DNA of 64,000 nt from Polytrichum commune (Eukaryota > Streptophyta > Polytrichopsida > Polytrichales > Polytrichaceae): the NCBI GenBank assembly GCA_950295325.1, contig OX485804.1:64076533-64140532 (forward strand), in the 5' to 3' direction. Position 1 is the stretch's first letter. The number at the start of each line of letters is the position of its first letter. Both the position numbers and the translations under genes were made by a program. Below the pieces are notes generated by a model. That model was not told the DNA's origin. It worked only from the letters and a program-made list of their open reading frames with translations, and searched no databases. Below are positions 47,831 to 58,122 of the stretch, piece by piece.

Positions 47831-50134
47831 AGAAAAGTAGTAGGTCAAAGGTTTAAAAAGCTCTTGTCGTATTACATATAACTCTCCTTGCGACTCTCTC
47901 ACATACGCAAGGAAGTTCAACATGTTGTGTGCACTTTCCATCCGTTTCCTCCATACACGGACATGAGTAAGAGCTTATCATGCATTTGCATTCGCATTGC
48001 ACATGAAAAAGTGCAAACGCAAGATGAGTGGGCTTGCTCTAAAAGGACAAACTAGGTATGATGTAGTAAGACAAGACCACATGAAACTTGGCCCCAACAA
48101 AGTTTGGTTGTCCTCCAATTATCAACATGTGGTCCTCTCCTATGACTGGCTATAAACCCTTCACAAGTCACTCGTTTAATTTGGACCCCAAGATAGGCCT
48201 GTCAAATCCAAGTCCAAGGCCAAACACTATATGTATTGCTAGAGGGAGATGGGACTTAAATGGTTACTTTTTTCCAACTAGCCCACATCTCCTAGGATAT
48301 TAAACATGAGATTATTGTAGAAGGCTCTCTATTCCAACACAAAATAATTATCTTCCTCTCAAAAAATTTCATGTGTCATGTTCATATTTGCTAGGACCCA
48401 CTTGCATCCCATGTGGAAACTACATTCTGGCAAAGATAGAGATGAAATAGAGAACCCTCTACGGGTAACACGAGATGGTTAGCAAATCCAAATACATGAT
48501 GTAGGGACTTTCCCAATATTTTTTGGAGCTCATATGAATACTCTATTCTCTATCAAAGTGAAAAATTCCGTGCGCTTTAATTGATCATAAAGATCCCCCC
48601 CCCCCCAATTATGTTGATTATTGAAACTAAGAATGGGTATATGTTTTGAGCACGTAGTCCAATCTCTTTGGAACACATGTCTTTTTGGTATCCGTTCTTG
48701 GAACCACACCACATGCCACCCAAATATAGGTGTATGATTGAGATGTGTAATTGAATTGGGCACGCCTACCTAAGATGAAGGGCTCTCAAATTGTGTGGCC
48801 AACCAAGCAAGGGCAGAGAAACCTTGGGCTTTAGCAAGAGTAAGGTAGATGGGTGTTTGAATGGTTATTTTATTATTGTGAATAGACCACTTCTCCTAGG
48901 ATATGAAAAAAAGGAGATTTATATGAGATGGCTAGAAAATCCAAATCAAGACCATAACCATTTTCCTCATCATAATTTAAGCTCATATGAATACCTTATT
49001 CACTATGACAGTGACAAAATCCTTTTTTTTTTTTTTTAAATGATCATATAGGTTTCCCAATTATGTTGACTATTGACCCCAAAACGGTTAACAAGTTCCG
49101 AACAAGGAGTTCAATCACTTTATAACACATGTTTTTTTGAAAGTCCAATCTTGACTCCAAATCTAATCACACAACACTCAAATATAGGTGCCCGATTAAG
49201 ATAAGTAATTGAATTAAGCACATCTACCTTAAGAGGATGCCAATGAAGAGCAAAATCGGGAAGGTGACTCCAAGGTGATGATGTGGTGGTACAACCCAAT
49301 GTTAAATTGGTGCCACACGTTCCCAAGGTCAACCCCACTCATGAATCGATCGAATTCTCGTGTGTTTCACTTCCTTTAGGGTCTAACTTCGAGGTAATCT
49401 TTGGACCAACATCAAAAGTCCTATTTGGTACGTCAACCTATTGTGTGCCCAAATGTTGGGAGAGAGATGAAATAGTTGGGTGGCAAAGGCATATTGAAGA
49501 TGCATGTGATGTATTGTCCGAGTCTAGCAAAGCACTTGCATCTCTTTGCATGCATGCATGCATACATACATACATACACACACACACATATATATATATA
49601 TATAATTTTAAGAAATAAAAATAACCAAGAAGGGATTTTGTAATGTATTAGTGTGAAACATCTTGTGGGAGGATGGGCTCGAAGATTGTAAGTTAGTGCA
49701 TGACTAAGTCTTTGGTATGGCTAATGGTTTGAATGTTTAAGCGAATGTTGGTTAGAATGATAGGAGAGCAAATGGAGCCCAGTCACTTAACCCTCACATA
49801 CCCAAGTCCAAATCACTCTTAAATCCCCTAAAAATGAGGATTGGATTTGGATATTCGTTAGATGAAATCTTGGAATGACATTTGACATCCAATGGTTTGG
49901 ATGGGTGGGTATCATAGTGAACAAAACCTCCCCAAAAATCCTTACTATACACATGTCAACAATTTTAAATTGTAATGAGAACATACATTGAGGGCATTTT
50001 GGACAACTTAAAAAAATGAAGACAATGTGAAAAGGAAAAGAAAAGAAAAAGAATCTTGTTTGTTGATTATTGTTGCATGTGAGCTTGTAGCAAGTAGGGA
50101 TTTGGACCCCCAAATAGGTAGTCTACGCAACATT
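47831..50134. other. Gene-free stretch with dispersed repeats and a microsatellite
   Basis: Minus-strand copies of the GTCAACATAATTGGGA family lie at about 48500-48800 (with a 12-13 C run near 48596) and 49000-49250. A compound microsatellite (TGCA)n(TACA)n(CA)n(TA)n spans about 49548-49605. No supportable gene. Confidence 0.5.
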
Positions 50135-50136
50135 TA

Positions 50137-51665
50137 CAGTGACTCTGAAAACTGAGTCAGTGACTCACTACATTAATTTTCACACACAATGCCAAGCAAA
50201 TCAAGACAAAAAATACAAACTTTCTTTTATGCAAATTAATACCCGTAGTCTAGTACATCATTTCCAAAGTCTCATGTCTATTGTAGAATTGTACACATAG
50301 AAACAATGATTTGAAGAGGATTATATACATTGACTCAATTTTGTAACTTTCATCAACCTAAAGATCAACAATTTGTCCACCCTCCTTTAGAAGCTAAAAC
50401 AACTTGGATACGATTGGGCATGCTCTAATAACACTTTTGACATTGCTTAGGAGTGATGGATGGAAAGAGCTTGCACACTCTCCCATAATTGAAGCATTTC
50501 TTTGGCCGGTGTTGGATGCTCATTTAATTTTTGTTTTACAAGTGCTCACACATGCTCCGTTGGATTTAGGTAAAGTGATTGAGGAGGCCAAGTAAGTACA
50601 TCAAAATTTTGCATTGACAAACATTGCTTGACTAGCTTTGCAATAGGTTTCGGATCAATATCATGTTGAAATATGGCACGAGAAAGGTTGAAACAATACC
50701 ATTCAACTGTTTGCATGACCGCATCTTGAAGAATGCTAAGATACAAAGATTGTGTCATCTTCCCCTCTATCTTGCACATGTAACCCATGCCACATGAGGC
50801 TATACAACCCACACAAAAATTGCACTACCTCCATGTTTAATTGTTTGACTCACATGATGAGCTTGTAATTAAGGTTCTCCATCCTTCACCAAACACGAAG
50901 CGCAACCATCAAACTGAAATCGATTGATCTTAGTTTCATCACTAAAAATCACCCTATACCAATCATGGATAGTCTAATCTTGATGACATTGAGCAACAAC
51001 TTCTTTTGCTTCTCTAATGACCCAAAACCTGCTTCATGAAGTGCATGTGTTGGTGCTTACTATCACATTCACATGCTTACTCAATGCATTTCTCACGTCT
51101 ACATCATTATCTAGTCCACCAAATGTGATGGTTGTTATGCACGCTCATCGTTGAGTAGGGGTTATGCTTTTTGGGCGCCCTCCTCTTGAAGGCTCCACAT
51201 GAGGAACAAACTCTCTACACATTCTAGAGGATGCAGATTGAGGGATACCCAACAATTTTGACACTTCACATGTGCTACGCCCATGGTACAAGAAGGCTAT
51301 AGCATTCAACCTTCTTCTCCTCTTGTAATGCTCTCATGGGCAAAGAAAACCTTTGAAACTATAAGAGAAAATTTCCTACTGGATCACACTATTAACCAAA
51401 AGTGAGAGGAAGAACCCTAGGGGGCACTATGAACTTATTCTTGCAATTGAGGGTGAGTTCCAAAACTAAGTCAATAGACCTAAGTTCATTTGAAATGTAA
51501 TTTTTCTCTTGTTGCAACAGTTTTCAAGCTAAAATGGAAGGATGATAGCCATCTTGGTTGCGCATCTGAGCCAATTTACAGTTTAGCAAAAAAATCAATG
51601 CTCTTTTAGATATGGCTTCCCAAAAATTGTTGTTTTGTTGATTGACTCAATTTTGAGGGTCAATG
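50137..51665 (-). mobile_element. Tc1/mariner element (DD34E), degenerate
   Basis: 1529 bp between TA dinucleotides (50135-50136 and 51666-51667). The left end is CAGTGACTCTGAAAACTGAG and the right end, reverse-complemented, is CATTGACCCTCAAAATTGAG. The inside holds a broken transposase on the minus strand. Length, TA flanks and catalytic spacing all agree with Tc1/mariner. Confidence 0.85.
50358..51360 (-). pseudogene. Tc1/mariner transposase pseudogene
   Basis: Order on the minus strand: helix-turn-helix region with CEVSKLLGIPQSASSRMCRE and GGRPKSITPTQR; first catalytic Asp in VIFSDETKINRF; second Asp in IFQHDIDPKPIAKLV; third residue Glu in LNPTEHV. There are 34 residues between the last two, a DD34E signature. 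Several in-frame stops and shifts break it (for example after SITPTQR and before the SDET motif). It is not expected to be active. Confidence 0.8.
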
Positions 51666-52104
51666 TAGATGCTTGAGGCTATATGGAAAATGGTTATGTG
51701 TACACATATATGGGAGTGACCTTCTTCAAGAGGATTTCTTAAACTCTACTACTTTCAATTGACAAAATTGCTAGATTCCTTCATTGCATTTATTTTAAAT
51801 TGGTTAAATTACCCATAAATGTATATTATAAGACTATATACAAATGAATTTTGGATTTCAACCATATTTTGGATAGAATAGGCTCCTTCATTTTTGTCTT
51901 GAGCCATCCCAACACCATCCTTTAAACATGTCCTCACTGTTCTGAAGTTCCAAAATGTACAATACTGTAAGATGATTCCTATTTTATTATTTTTATGCCA
52001 ATAGATAATTTCCACGTGGAATTTGAGTGAAAGTTTCTTTTGAAATTGGAACGTTGTTGACTATCCCTATCTCTAGAGATAATTTATTTTTCCAATTATG
52101 TTCT

Positions 52105-52236
52105 TATAATGTATTGAAAATGAGGTACAACTTTCTATTTGGAGTGTCCCTTGTATATTTCCATTAAGAATGAGTTTCAATCATGATTTCAGAATGTCAT
52201 ATCAGGGAGTCTGAAGTCTTTCTTTCAAGAAGAAGA
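52105..52236 (+). pseudogene. Fragment of the 2.3-3.5 kb LINE family (zf-RVT end)
   Basis: Aligns directly with 3358-3482: TTGAAAATGAGGYACA, CCCYTGTATA, AATGAGTTTCAATCATGATT against AATAAGTTTTCATCACTATT, and CAAGTCTTTCTTTCAA against GAAGTCTTTCTTTCAA. It ends where the long LINE begins, so that LINE seems to have landed in or beside this older copy. Confidence 0.65.
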
Positions 52237-52395
52237 AAGAAAAGAAAAAATACGCCCGTATATTCAATACCGGCGTGACTTGTTGAGCCCGTTGGTCAAA
52301 TGCTAATCAGGGGTACCCTGATGGAGCATAGGATTACTTCCCCCGTTAGGGGGTGGGCTCTTAAATGATTTTAAGTGAGTTTAGGTAGCATTTTG

Positions 52396-55300
52396 TTATG
52401 GGGGTATGGGAACGGGGGTTTGTTTGTTATCTAGTTTTCTTTTGTTGAGGATAAGGTATGTGAGATATTTGATGGCGTTGTGGTGTATGTTCTTCATGAG
52501 CGTCTTGATGCTCTTGGTTGGTATTTTTAGGTTGGCTAGTTTTTCGATGGATTTTTCGTGAATGGCTCCTCTAACCCCTGCGGTGATGGTTATAAGGGGG
52601 TTGGTTTTCCAGCCTTGGTTTTGTATGGCGTTGATGAGTGGATCGTATTTGGCGTGTTTATGTAGTATAGCTTGTTCAGGGAATCTGTCGTGGCAGTATG
52701 TGAATTCTATGAGTTGGATTGTGGTCGCGGGGGATGGTCGTAGCGGTGTTTGGGATTGGTTTGGGGCACCGATGATGCATAGTATATCTGGTTTAAGTTT
52801 AGCGTGGCATTGGCATGGTGGTAGCGGGCATGTGCATTCTAGGAGCCAGTCGGGGATGGTGCGGTCCGGGGATGTGTTATTTATTCTTCCGGCGTTGGTT
52901 AGTGTGTAGAAGCGGGTATGTTTATTGGCTTGTAGTGTTTGTGTGATGAGGTGTACTGCCTTGTCATGTCTAGAGATTCTAAGTCCTTTTAGGTAGGGGT
53001 GTTCACATAGTGATAGGAGGTGTGGCCACGTGTCCCTATCATGTCTTTGGCATAGTGTGCAATTTGGGTTTTGGTGCGTGTTAGGCCAAAACATATGTTT
53101 TCTATGATTTCCCATGTATTGGGCATATCTGAATTTTAAGGTCTGGGATATTTGAGCGTCTGTTACGTGTTCGTTTTTCCAGAAGTGATTGGAGAGTTTG
53201 TGGTTGATTTGGTCGTTATTTAGCCATTTATCTACATAGGGGAATTTGTGTTTGGCTAGTGTGGCTTCTTGGTTTTTGTGTGTTTTTATTATAGTGGTGT
53301 GGAGGTTTCTGATGGCTCCATCATGTGTGGCGGTCGGGCAACTGGCTAGCCAATATGGTGTTGAGTGTGCGGTATGTATGCGTGGTGTGTTTTTTGGTTT
53401 TGTTTTTAGGTTACCTTGGTTGGCTAAGTTGTCGGCAATTTCATTGCCGATAATACCTGCGTGTGCGCGTACTTTGTGTATGTGGATGGTGTATGGTGTC
53501 CAATGGATATGGTGGACTATGGCTGTTATCAGTAATTTATCTGGGTGGTGGTGTTGTGATGTTGGGTGCCTAATGTGATTATTGATAAGGTATATGCTGT
53601 TTAGGCTATCGGTGAATATGTGGGTGTCTATTTTGGTGGTGCGGATGGTTTTAATAGCAATGAGTATGGCATTGAGTTCCGCTCTAAGGATGTTTTGGTA
53701 TCCCGGTAGTCTTTCGGAGATTTGGATGTTGTTGGGGTTGTATATGCTGGAGCCTGTTGTGTTGCCTTCTACTTGTCCTTCCGTGTTGATGGTTGGAGGG
53801 ATAAATGATCCGTCCGTGTACATGCATTGTTGTGGATGAAATTTTAGTGGGTGGATGTCGTAATATTTCATTGGGAGAGGTGATGTGGTATGTTGTTCGG
53901 TGTGTTGGGTTGTTTTGGGGGCATTTATCCATGTTTTGGAGAATTTAACTTTATATGGTGTGGTTGTGGGGGTGATTGGGTGGGTGTTTATATGTATGTT
54001 GAGTGTTTTTCGTAGTGTGTTTTGGAGTTCTTGTGGGGTTTGTATGTTTGTTGTGGGGAATTGTTGGTTGTGTATGCATATTAATGATGTGAGAGCCGGT
54101 TCGGTATATTGGTAATATTTTGGCCATTCCGGTGTGGGGTTATATTGTATAGAGTGTGGTGGTATGGTGGCCATTATGTGTGTGTCTGGTTGATGTGTGA
54201 TAGGTAATTGTTGTGGGGTCCAATCTTTGTGGTTGACTATAAGTATAGTGGTGGTGCTGGTGTTTTCTTTGGCGGCCATTCTAGCCCAGTGAATGGCTTC
54301 TAATGTTGATTTATGGTCTTTGGGAAAGGCTAGTCCTACCCCGTTCCATCGGGAGGATAGTGTGTGTCCTATTGAGCCAAATATTATATCTCGTGTGTGG
54401 GGTGAATTATATTGTGTGATTTGGGTGGGGCATGTGAGGGGGGTCGAATAGTATGCGTGTGTGATGTTGAAGGATTCTATTAGTATTTTGGTGATGCCGT
54501 GGGGTAATGTGTGGTGTAGGTTAGTTGGACTTATATTTTTTGGTTTTTTCTTGGGGAGTATGGTGATGTATCTTTGGATGAGCCAAAGTATTTCGGTTTC
54601 GAAGTCTTGTGGTGGGGGTTGAAGGAATGTGGTTAGGTGTGGGAGGTTGTTTTGGGCAAATTGGTTCCATAACCATTGTAGTCTATCGGTGTTGAGGGAG
54701 GCTATGAAGTTGCCGTCTTGGTCGTATATATTGGATATTGCGTCTTGTATTTGTATGGTCAGTTTGGTGGTATGTATGTCTTTATCCGGGTTCCTTTCTT
54801 GTGTGGATATTTTAAGGTTGTTGATTTGGAGGGGGGGATGGATGAATTTATTGTCTTTAGATTGGGAGTATGTGTCATGGTCTTTGTATCTTTGTGTGGT
54901 TTGATGTTTTATCCTTGTTATGTGAAATTGGTTTATGAGTAGTAGGTTGTGATCTAATAGGATGTTATCCGGGTGGAGGAGATTTTCTTCTAGTCTCCAT
55001 TGTTGTGTAGTGGTGGCAAGGGATTTCCATTGGCATAGGTATGCTCTTTTTATGGCTTGTGCCCCCCATTTATCTTTTCTAGTGATGTTTTTTTTCTTAA
55101 TGATGGATTGGATTGCGCGTCCAAGGGTGGGCTGTGTAGAGGGGATATGGTGGAGTGGTGTGTTTGGGTTTGTGTTTGGTGGTTGTAGGGGTTGGGTTAT
55201 ATGGGGTGTGGGAGTTGGTAAGGTAGGGAAGAGTGTTTTAATGTGTTGTAGGGCTACTTTGATGTTTTTGGGGATTTGTTTGTATCGATCTTGGAATTCG

Positions 55301-57414
55301 TCCGGGGTGAGGATGTCCATGGTATTTGGGTTTTGGATTTGTGCTATTGTTGTGATGCCGAACATATATAGTTTGTTTAAATGTTTTTGGATTGCCGATT
55401 TGGTGGTAGTTGAGAGGTTGGCGTATGATGAGGTGTTTCGCCATGCTTGTTCTAGGGGTGTTTTTTTAATGGGGAACGCGCGGTTAGCGGTGGTGACGTG
55501 AATTTCGAATTCTCTCTCTAATAGGAATAGTGTTCTAGTTATTGGTGATCTTAGACATGCTTGTTGTTTTAGTTTGGGGAGGTGGAGGGAGCCCCCGTAC
55601 ATGGCGGCTATGTATTTGACGAGTCCTTGATATATGATTCCTAGTTGACCCGGGTCGTTGAGGGCTTGTAGTAGTTGTTGGCCTATAGTGTGTACATAAT
55701 TCGGGAGAAGAGATGTTACATTTATGCCAAAGCTTTCATGTGGGAGGTGTGTGAGGATATTAGCGGAGCTTCTAGGTATATTACATATTTCTTTGGTTAC
55801 TTTGCTAATTATTTTATCGAGTTTTTGAATGTCCGGTTTGGAGAACGGAACGGCGTAGTACGCATAGGCTATACGAGGTTTAATTACGGTGTTGAGGATT
55901 TTTATTTTTTGTTTGAGGCTAGCCGGCGAGAGGGTGAGTAATTTGCATTGTTGTTTGGCTTTTTGGAGTATGATTTCTTTTTGGAGATTCCATTTAAGGG
56001 ATGTCATTAGGTTAATTCCGAGATAGGTGTATGGTTCGTTTTGCGTAAGAGTTGGGAAGGTTTTGGTTTTGTAAGTAATGTTATGGGATTGGATAAATGC
56101 TTTAAATATGGTGGGTTTAAGTTTGGATTTATTAGGGCATCCGGTGATGGCGCACTTCGAGAGATTTAGATCCATATAGGACCATTCGGCAAATTTTTGT
56201 AACTTTAGTATTTGCGGTTGAATGTGTTGGATGTTGTCCGTGATGATTGCAAGGTCGTCGGCGTATGCGGTAGTTGTGCACGTGGTTTGAGATGTAGTGA
56301 AATGATAGCCTAGGTTGTCTTTCTCTAACCATCTAAGTAGTGGTTCTAGGAAGATTAGGAATAGATAGGGACTTAAGGTATCACCTTGTATAGTCCCTCG
56401 GCTAATTGAGATTGGGAGAGTAGTTCCAAAGTGGCTACCGGAAAAGATTGTGGTGGAATTTTCGTATATGTTACCAATGATTTTTACCGCGTCTAGAGGG
56501 AAGCCTAGGTCTTCCATTATGGCAAGTAGCCTCGCATGATCGATTGAGCCGAAGGCGTTTTTGAAATCTATATAGGTTAGGTATATATCTTTATGGGTAA
56601 GTTTGGCGTCTTCGAGGGCGGCGGTGATTGTTTGTATTTGCCTTGCGGTATTCCGTTGTGGGCGAAAGCCCTCTTGACTAAAGTGGAGTATCCGATGTTG
56701 TTCACCGTAGCTTGTTAGTAGGGATGTTATGGTACTAGTAAAAATTTTATAGATAGTGTTAGCTAGGGCGATTGGTCTATAGTTAGCGAGGTGTATCGGA
56801 TCGTATTTTTTATGTAAGAGGATGGTTTTGCTTTGTTTCCAATAGGTTGGTATTTCTTGTTGGTTATAACATTGTTGGAAGAAGAGGAATAGTAACTCTT
56901 GCCATTTTGACGGTAGAGATTTGAGGATGTCGTTTGGGATGTTGTCGGGTCCGGGGGCTTTCCCGCATGTGAGTCTCTTAAGGCAATTGTCAAATACTTC
57001 CCGGGTAAATTGTTGGGTGATTTGGGCGTTGTGGTGGCCTCTTTTTTCGAGGACGATGCCGTTGTGGGTATGCCGTGGGTATTTTCGGATGGCACATTGG
57101 CATACGGTTGGGTGGTCTGTAGGGTCATCACAGAGGGGGGCTTGTCTCTGGAATGAAATTTGTTGGGTGTGATATATTTCGCTAGCTATGTTGGTTGGGT
57201 TAGTTATAATGTGACCTTGTGTGGTTTTGAGGCAGTCTAGGGTATTTGTGTTTATTGGGTGGAATATTCGTTTGTGTATGGTTTTAGGTTTGGAATTTAG
57301 TAGGGATCTATATTTTTTGATGGCATTTCTGCAATTAAGTGTTGTTTGCTTGGTGGTTATTTTATGGGCAGCAATTTTGGCGTTTTTACTGATGGTGGCT
57401 ATTTCCTCTATCCA
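52396..57414 (-). CDS. LINE ORF2, reverse transcriptase - RNase H - zinc knuckle part
   Basis: An uninterrupted run of about 1672 codons follows the TAA at 57415-57417. The first ATG is at 56517, but RT motifs lie upstream of it in the same frame, so it is not the true start. RT: CGKAPGPDNIPNDIL (about residues 150-164), YRPIALANTIYKIF, TYIDFKNAFGSIDHARL (about 282-298), SRGTIQGDTLSPYLF (339-353) and catalytic YADD (384-387). A long middle segment has no assigned domain (SSRWNGVGLAFP, AIHWARMAAK). RNase H at about 1197-1335 has YTDGS, RAELNAI, FTDSLNS, HKVRAHAG and NEIADNLA, so all catalytic acids are kept. The C-terminal knuckle reads CTLCQRHDRDTWPHLLSLCE. TAG/TAA end at 52396. Confidence 0.93.
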   Translation of the reverse strand, partial: WIEEIATISKNAKIAAHKITTKQTTLNCRNAIKKYRSLLNSKPKTIHKRIFHPINTNTLDCLKTTQGHIITNPTNIASEIYHTQQISFQRQAPLCDDPTDHPTVCQCAIRKYPRHTHNGIVLEKRGHHNAQITQQFTREVFDNCLKRLTCGKAPGPDNIPNDILKSLPSKWQELLFLFFQQCYNQQEIPTYWKQSKTILLHKKYDPIHLANYRPIALANTIYKIFTSTITSLLTSYGEQHRILHFSQEGFRPQRNTARQIQTITAALEDAKLTHKDIYLTYIDFKNAFGSIDHARLLAIMEDLGFPLDAVKIIGNIYENSTTIFSGSHFGTTLPISISRGTIQGDTLSPYLFLIFLEPLLRWLEKDNLGYHFTTSQTTCTTTAYADDLAIITDNIQHIQPQILKLQKFAEWSYMDLNLSKCAITGCPNKSKLKPTIFKAFIQSHNITYKTKTFPTLTQNEPYTYLGINLMTSLKWNLQKEIILQKAKQQCKLLTLSPASLKQKIKILNTVIKPRIAYAYYAVPFSKPDIQKLDKIISKVTKEICNIPRSSANILTHLPHESFGINVTSLLPNYVHTIGQQLLQALNDPGQLGIIYQGLVKYIAAMYGGSLHLPKLKQQACLRSPITRTLFLLEREFEIHVTTANRAFPIKKTPLEQAWRNTSSYANLSTTTKSAIQKHLNKLYMFGITTIAQIQNPNTMDILTPDEFQDRYKQIPKNIKVALQHIKTLFPTLPTPTPHITQPLQPPNTNPNTPLHHIPSTQPTLGRAIQSIIKKKNITRKDKWGAQAIKRAYLCQWKSLATTTQQWRLEENLLHPDNILLDHNLLLINQFHITRIKHQTTQRYKDHDTYSQSKDNKFIHPPLQINNLKISTQERNPDKDIHTTKLTIQIQDAISNIYDQDGNFIASLNTDRLQWLWNQFAQNNLPHLTTFLQPPPQDFETEILWLIQRYITILPKKKPKNISPTNLHHTLPHGITKILIESFNITHAYYSTPLTCPTQITQYNSPHTRDIIFGSIGHTLSSRWNGVGLAFPKDHKSTLEAIHWARMAAKENTSTTTILIVNHKDWTPQQLPITHQPDTHIMATIPPHSIQYNPTPEWPKYYQYTEPALTSLICIHNQQFPTTNIQTPQELQNTLRKTLNIHINTHPITPTTTPYKVKFSKTWINAPKTTQHTEQHTTSPLPMKYYDIHPLKFHPQQCMYTDGSFIPPTINTEGQVEGNTTGSSIYNPNNIQISERLPGYQNILRAELNAILIAIKTIRTTKIDTHIFTDSLNSIYLINNHIRHPTSQHHHPDKLLITAIVHHIHWTPYTIHIHKVRAHAGIIGNEIADNLANQGNLKTKPKNTPRIHTAHSTPYWLASCPTATHDGAIRNLHTTIIKTHKNQEATLAKHKFPYVDKWLNNDQINHKLSNHFWKNEHVTDAQISQTLKFRYAQYMGNHRKHMFWPNTHQNPNCTLCQRHDRDTWPHLLSLCEHPYLKGLRISRHDKAVHLITQTLQANKHTRFYTLTNAGRINNTSPDRTIPDWLLECTCPLPPCQCHAKLKPDILCIIGAPNQSQTPLRPSPATTIQLIEFTYCHDRFPEQAILHKHAKYDPLINAIQNQGWKTNPLITITAGVRGAIHEKSIEKLANLKIPTKSIKTLMKNIHHNAIKYLTYLILNKRKLDNKQTPVPIPP

Positions 57415-57417
57415 TTA

Positions 57418-58122
57418 GGCTAAATTTGTGGTATTTGTAGGGGGTGGGGGGATGGTTATGTTGGTGATGAGTTGGAGGGCTTTAATGTCGGGGTGGTTGC
57501 CTATGCTATCGGATGGGTGTTGGCATGTTACTCGGATTGCCTTGCGAATGCTATGGTGTATGGTGAGTTGTTTTTTCCAAGCCTTTTGTTGTGTGCGGGG
57601 GAAGAACCCGCCTTGAATTCTTGCTCTATGCGGGAGTGGGGGTGTAGGGTACGTCATGCATGTTTTCTCAATGCATTGACTTAGGGAGTCAATGATATTT
57701 TTAAATTTGTCTTGTGTGTTCTTCCATTGTGTTTGGGTGAGTTGGACTTGTTTTAGTGTGTTAGTGAGTTCGTCTATTGCTAGGTTTTGTGATTCTAGGA
57801 AGTTGATATGAAGTTTTTGAAGGTTGTCGGGGGATATGGGGCATGTGATGCGGGGGTTGGTTGTAGGGGGGTGGGGTTCTTTAATTACTATGTGATTGGG
57901 GGTTAGACTTAGGTGGACTGGGTAATGGTCGGAATTCTGATTGAGGTTGGTGATTGTATGACTTAGGAGGGTATTTTGGTTTGGGAGGTTGGAGTAGAAG
58001 CCATCTATATGGCTGGTTGAGGTGTAGTTATTACCTCCTTGTCGTGTGAAGCTAGAGTTGTTGTTAATTACCTTGAGTCCTAAATTTGTTATGAAGTGAG
58101 CCCAGTCTTGGTCGTTTTGAGT
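57418..58122 (-). pseudogene. LINE ORF2, C-terminal endonuclease part and linker
   Basis: This piece is in the same frame as the RT part and open from the homopolymer at 58123-58132 to the TAA at 57415-57417. It holds the last endonuclease motifs SHIDGFYSN and NSDHYPVHLSL, the catalytic SDH of APE-type nucleases, then a linker with HRARIQGGFFPRTQQKAWKK. Upstream, the rest of the endonuclease is in another frame, one base away; downstream, only a single stop separates it from the RT. Ancestrally these three pieces were one frame. Confidence 0.85.

Noticed and set aside
52562-55941. Many plus-strand open frames, some over 100 codons, across the LINE
   Set aside because: They lie opposite the long minus-strand ORF2 and arise from its skewed composition (few T-start stop triplets on the plus strand). 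They are Val/Trp/Gly/Cys-rich without domains.
56763-57131. Minus-strand 122-codon frame beginning MMTLQTTQPY
   Set aside because: It overlaps, out of frame, the RT region whose motifs (KAPGPDN and others) are read in the other frame.
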